Origin: Sphingobacteriales bacterium | GTDB taxonomy: Bacteria; Bacteroidota; Bacteroidia; Chitinophagales; JADIYW01 | Direction: 5' to 3' | Assembly: GCA_016699615.1 (NCBI GenBank) | Contig: CP064984.1 | Span: 1,701,001 to 1,765,000 of the forward strand | Length of the DNA: 64,000 bases | Shown here: piece by piece, positions 63,910-64,000 of the stretch | How positions within the stretch are numbered: position 1 is the stretch's first letter | Layout of the letters: each line of letters opens with the position of its first letter | Notes under the pieces: model-generated | Databases searched by the model: none | Seen by the model: only the letters and a program-made list of their open reading frames with translations | Told to the model about the DNA's origin: nothing | Position numbers and translations under genes: made by a program

Positions 63910-64000
63910 TTATAATTGTGGTGGAGCAATTGGAGGTGGAACAGAATTAAGAATTGCAGACAATTCTGTTACTGTAGATGCTGTTGCCCAAGCTGCCATT
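63910..64000 (-). CDS. C-terminal end of a protein, possibly SPFH/virion-core-like (runs off window)
   Basis: A minus-strand frame ends at TAA (63910-63912) and is open to the window edge. The 29 residues visible read as an Ala-rich stretch, WATASTVTELSAILNSVPPP, then IAPPQL. A Pro-rich end of this type occurs in SPFH-domain (virion core-like) proteins that are encoded beside double zinc-ribbon proteins, so that identity is suggested by position and composition only. Confidence 0.5.
   Translation of the reverse strand, partial: MAAWATASTVTELSAILNSVPPPIAPPQL

Noticed and set aside
1..64000. tRNA, rRNA, insertion sequences or prophage genes
   Set aside because: I looked in the intergenic gaps and among the proteins and found no cloverleaf-like sequence, transposase, integrase or phage structural gene.

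Overview
The window is AT-rich and gene-dense and comes from a Bacteroidota chromosome. Several independent signs support this: type A and type B sorting domains of the type IX secretion system (T9SS), Bacteroidota-type promoters (-7 motif TAnnTTTG), no evident Shine-Dalgarno sequences, an LptE / TPR protein / SecG gene group, an OmpA protein with calcium-binding TSP3 repeats, and a membrane pyrophosphatase. I cannot name the genus. No rRNA, tRNA, insertion sequence, prophage or CRISPR array was found.

Layout. 1-10.6 kb: partial uvrA, an ECF sigma factor, a membrane pyrophosphatase fused to an OmpA-like domain, dnaN, a SPOR-like protein, mutS2, a membrane protein, and the floA/nfeD pair. 10.7-18.8 kb: rlmH, a 1452-residue PKD-domain secreted protein, marC, an OmpA/TSP3 porin-like protein and a membrane-anchored helix-hairpin-helix protein. 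18.8-25.7 kb (minus strand): a nucleotide-activated heptose operon (hddC-gmhB fusion, gmhA, a TylF-type methyltransferase, hddA, a glycosyltransferase), followed by a PhoD-like phosphatase and leuB. 25.7-30.9 kb (plus strand): a TPR-CHAT protease-like protein, an arginyl-tRNA-protein-transferase-like protein and an AI-2E family transporter, joined with no gaps. 30.9-37.5 kb: a flippase, an aminotransferase, a cyclophilin, a VapBC-like toxin-antitoxin pair, a sugar epimerase and a small lipoprotein. 37.6-43.1 kb: ligA and secA. 43.4-46.1 kb: an island of orphan small genes. 46.1-53.5 kb: namZ and a TetR/TolC/adaptor/RND efflux operon. 53.6-58.3 kb: SRPBCC, cytochrome P450, mtgA, sulfotransferase and MarR. 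58.4-64 kb: secG, a TPR protein, lptE, a sigma-54 activator, a zinc-ribbon membrane protein and the end of a gene that may encode an SPFH protein.

Reading-frame quality. Six single-base frame changes (secA, ligA, three in the RND pump, one in the CHAT gene) and two in-frame TAG codons (pyrophosphatase, flippase) break genes that are otherwise well conserved. The indels are in short mononucleotide runs and two of the genes are normally essential, so consensus error is the simplest explanation. I therefore give these genes as single full-length features and state where each break lies.

Most interesting points: the pyrophosphatase-OmpA fusion, whose known topology would place the OmpA domain in the periplasm; a repeated arrangement in which TAnnTTTG lies 4-10 bases before the start codon, suggesting leaderless or near-leaderless mRNAs; the CHAT / arginyltransferase / transporter unit; and the P450-sulfotransferase neighbourhood beside an efflux pump.
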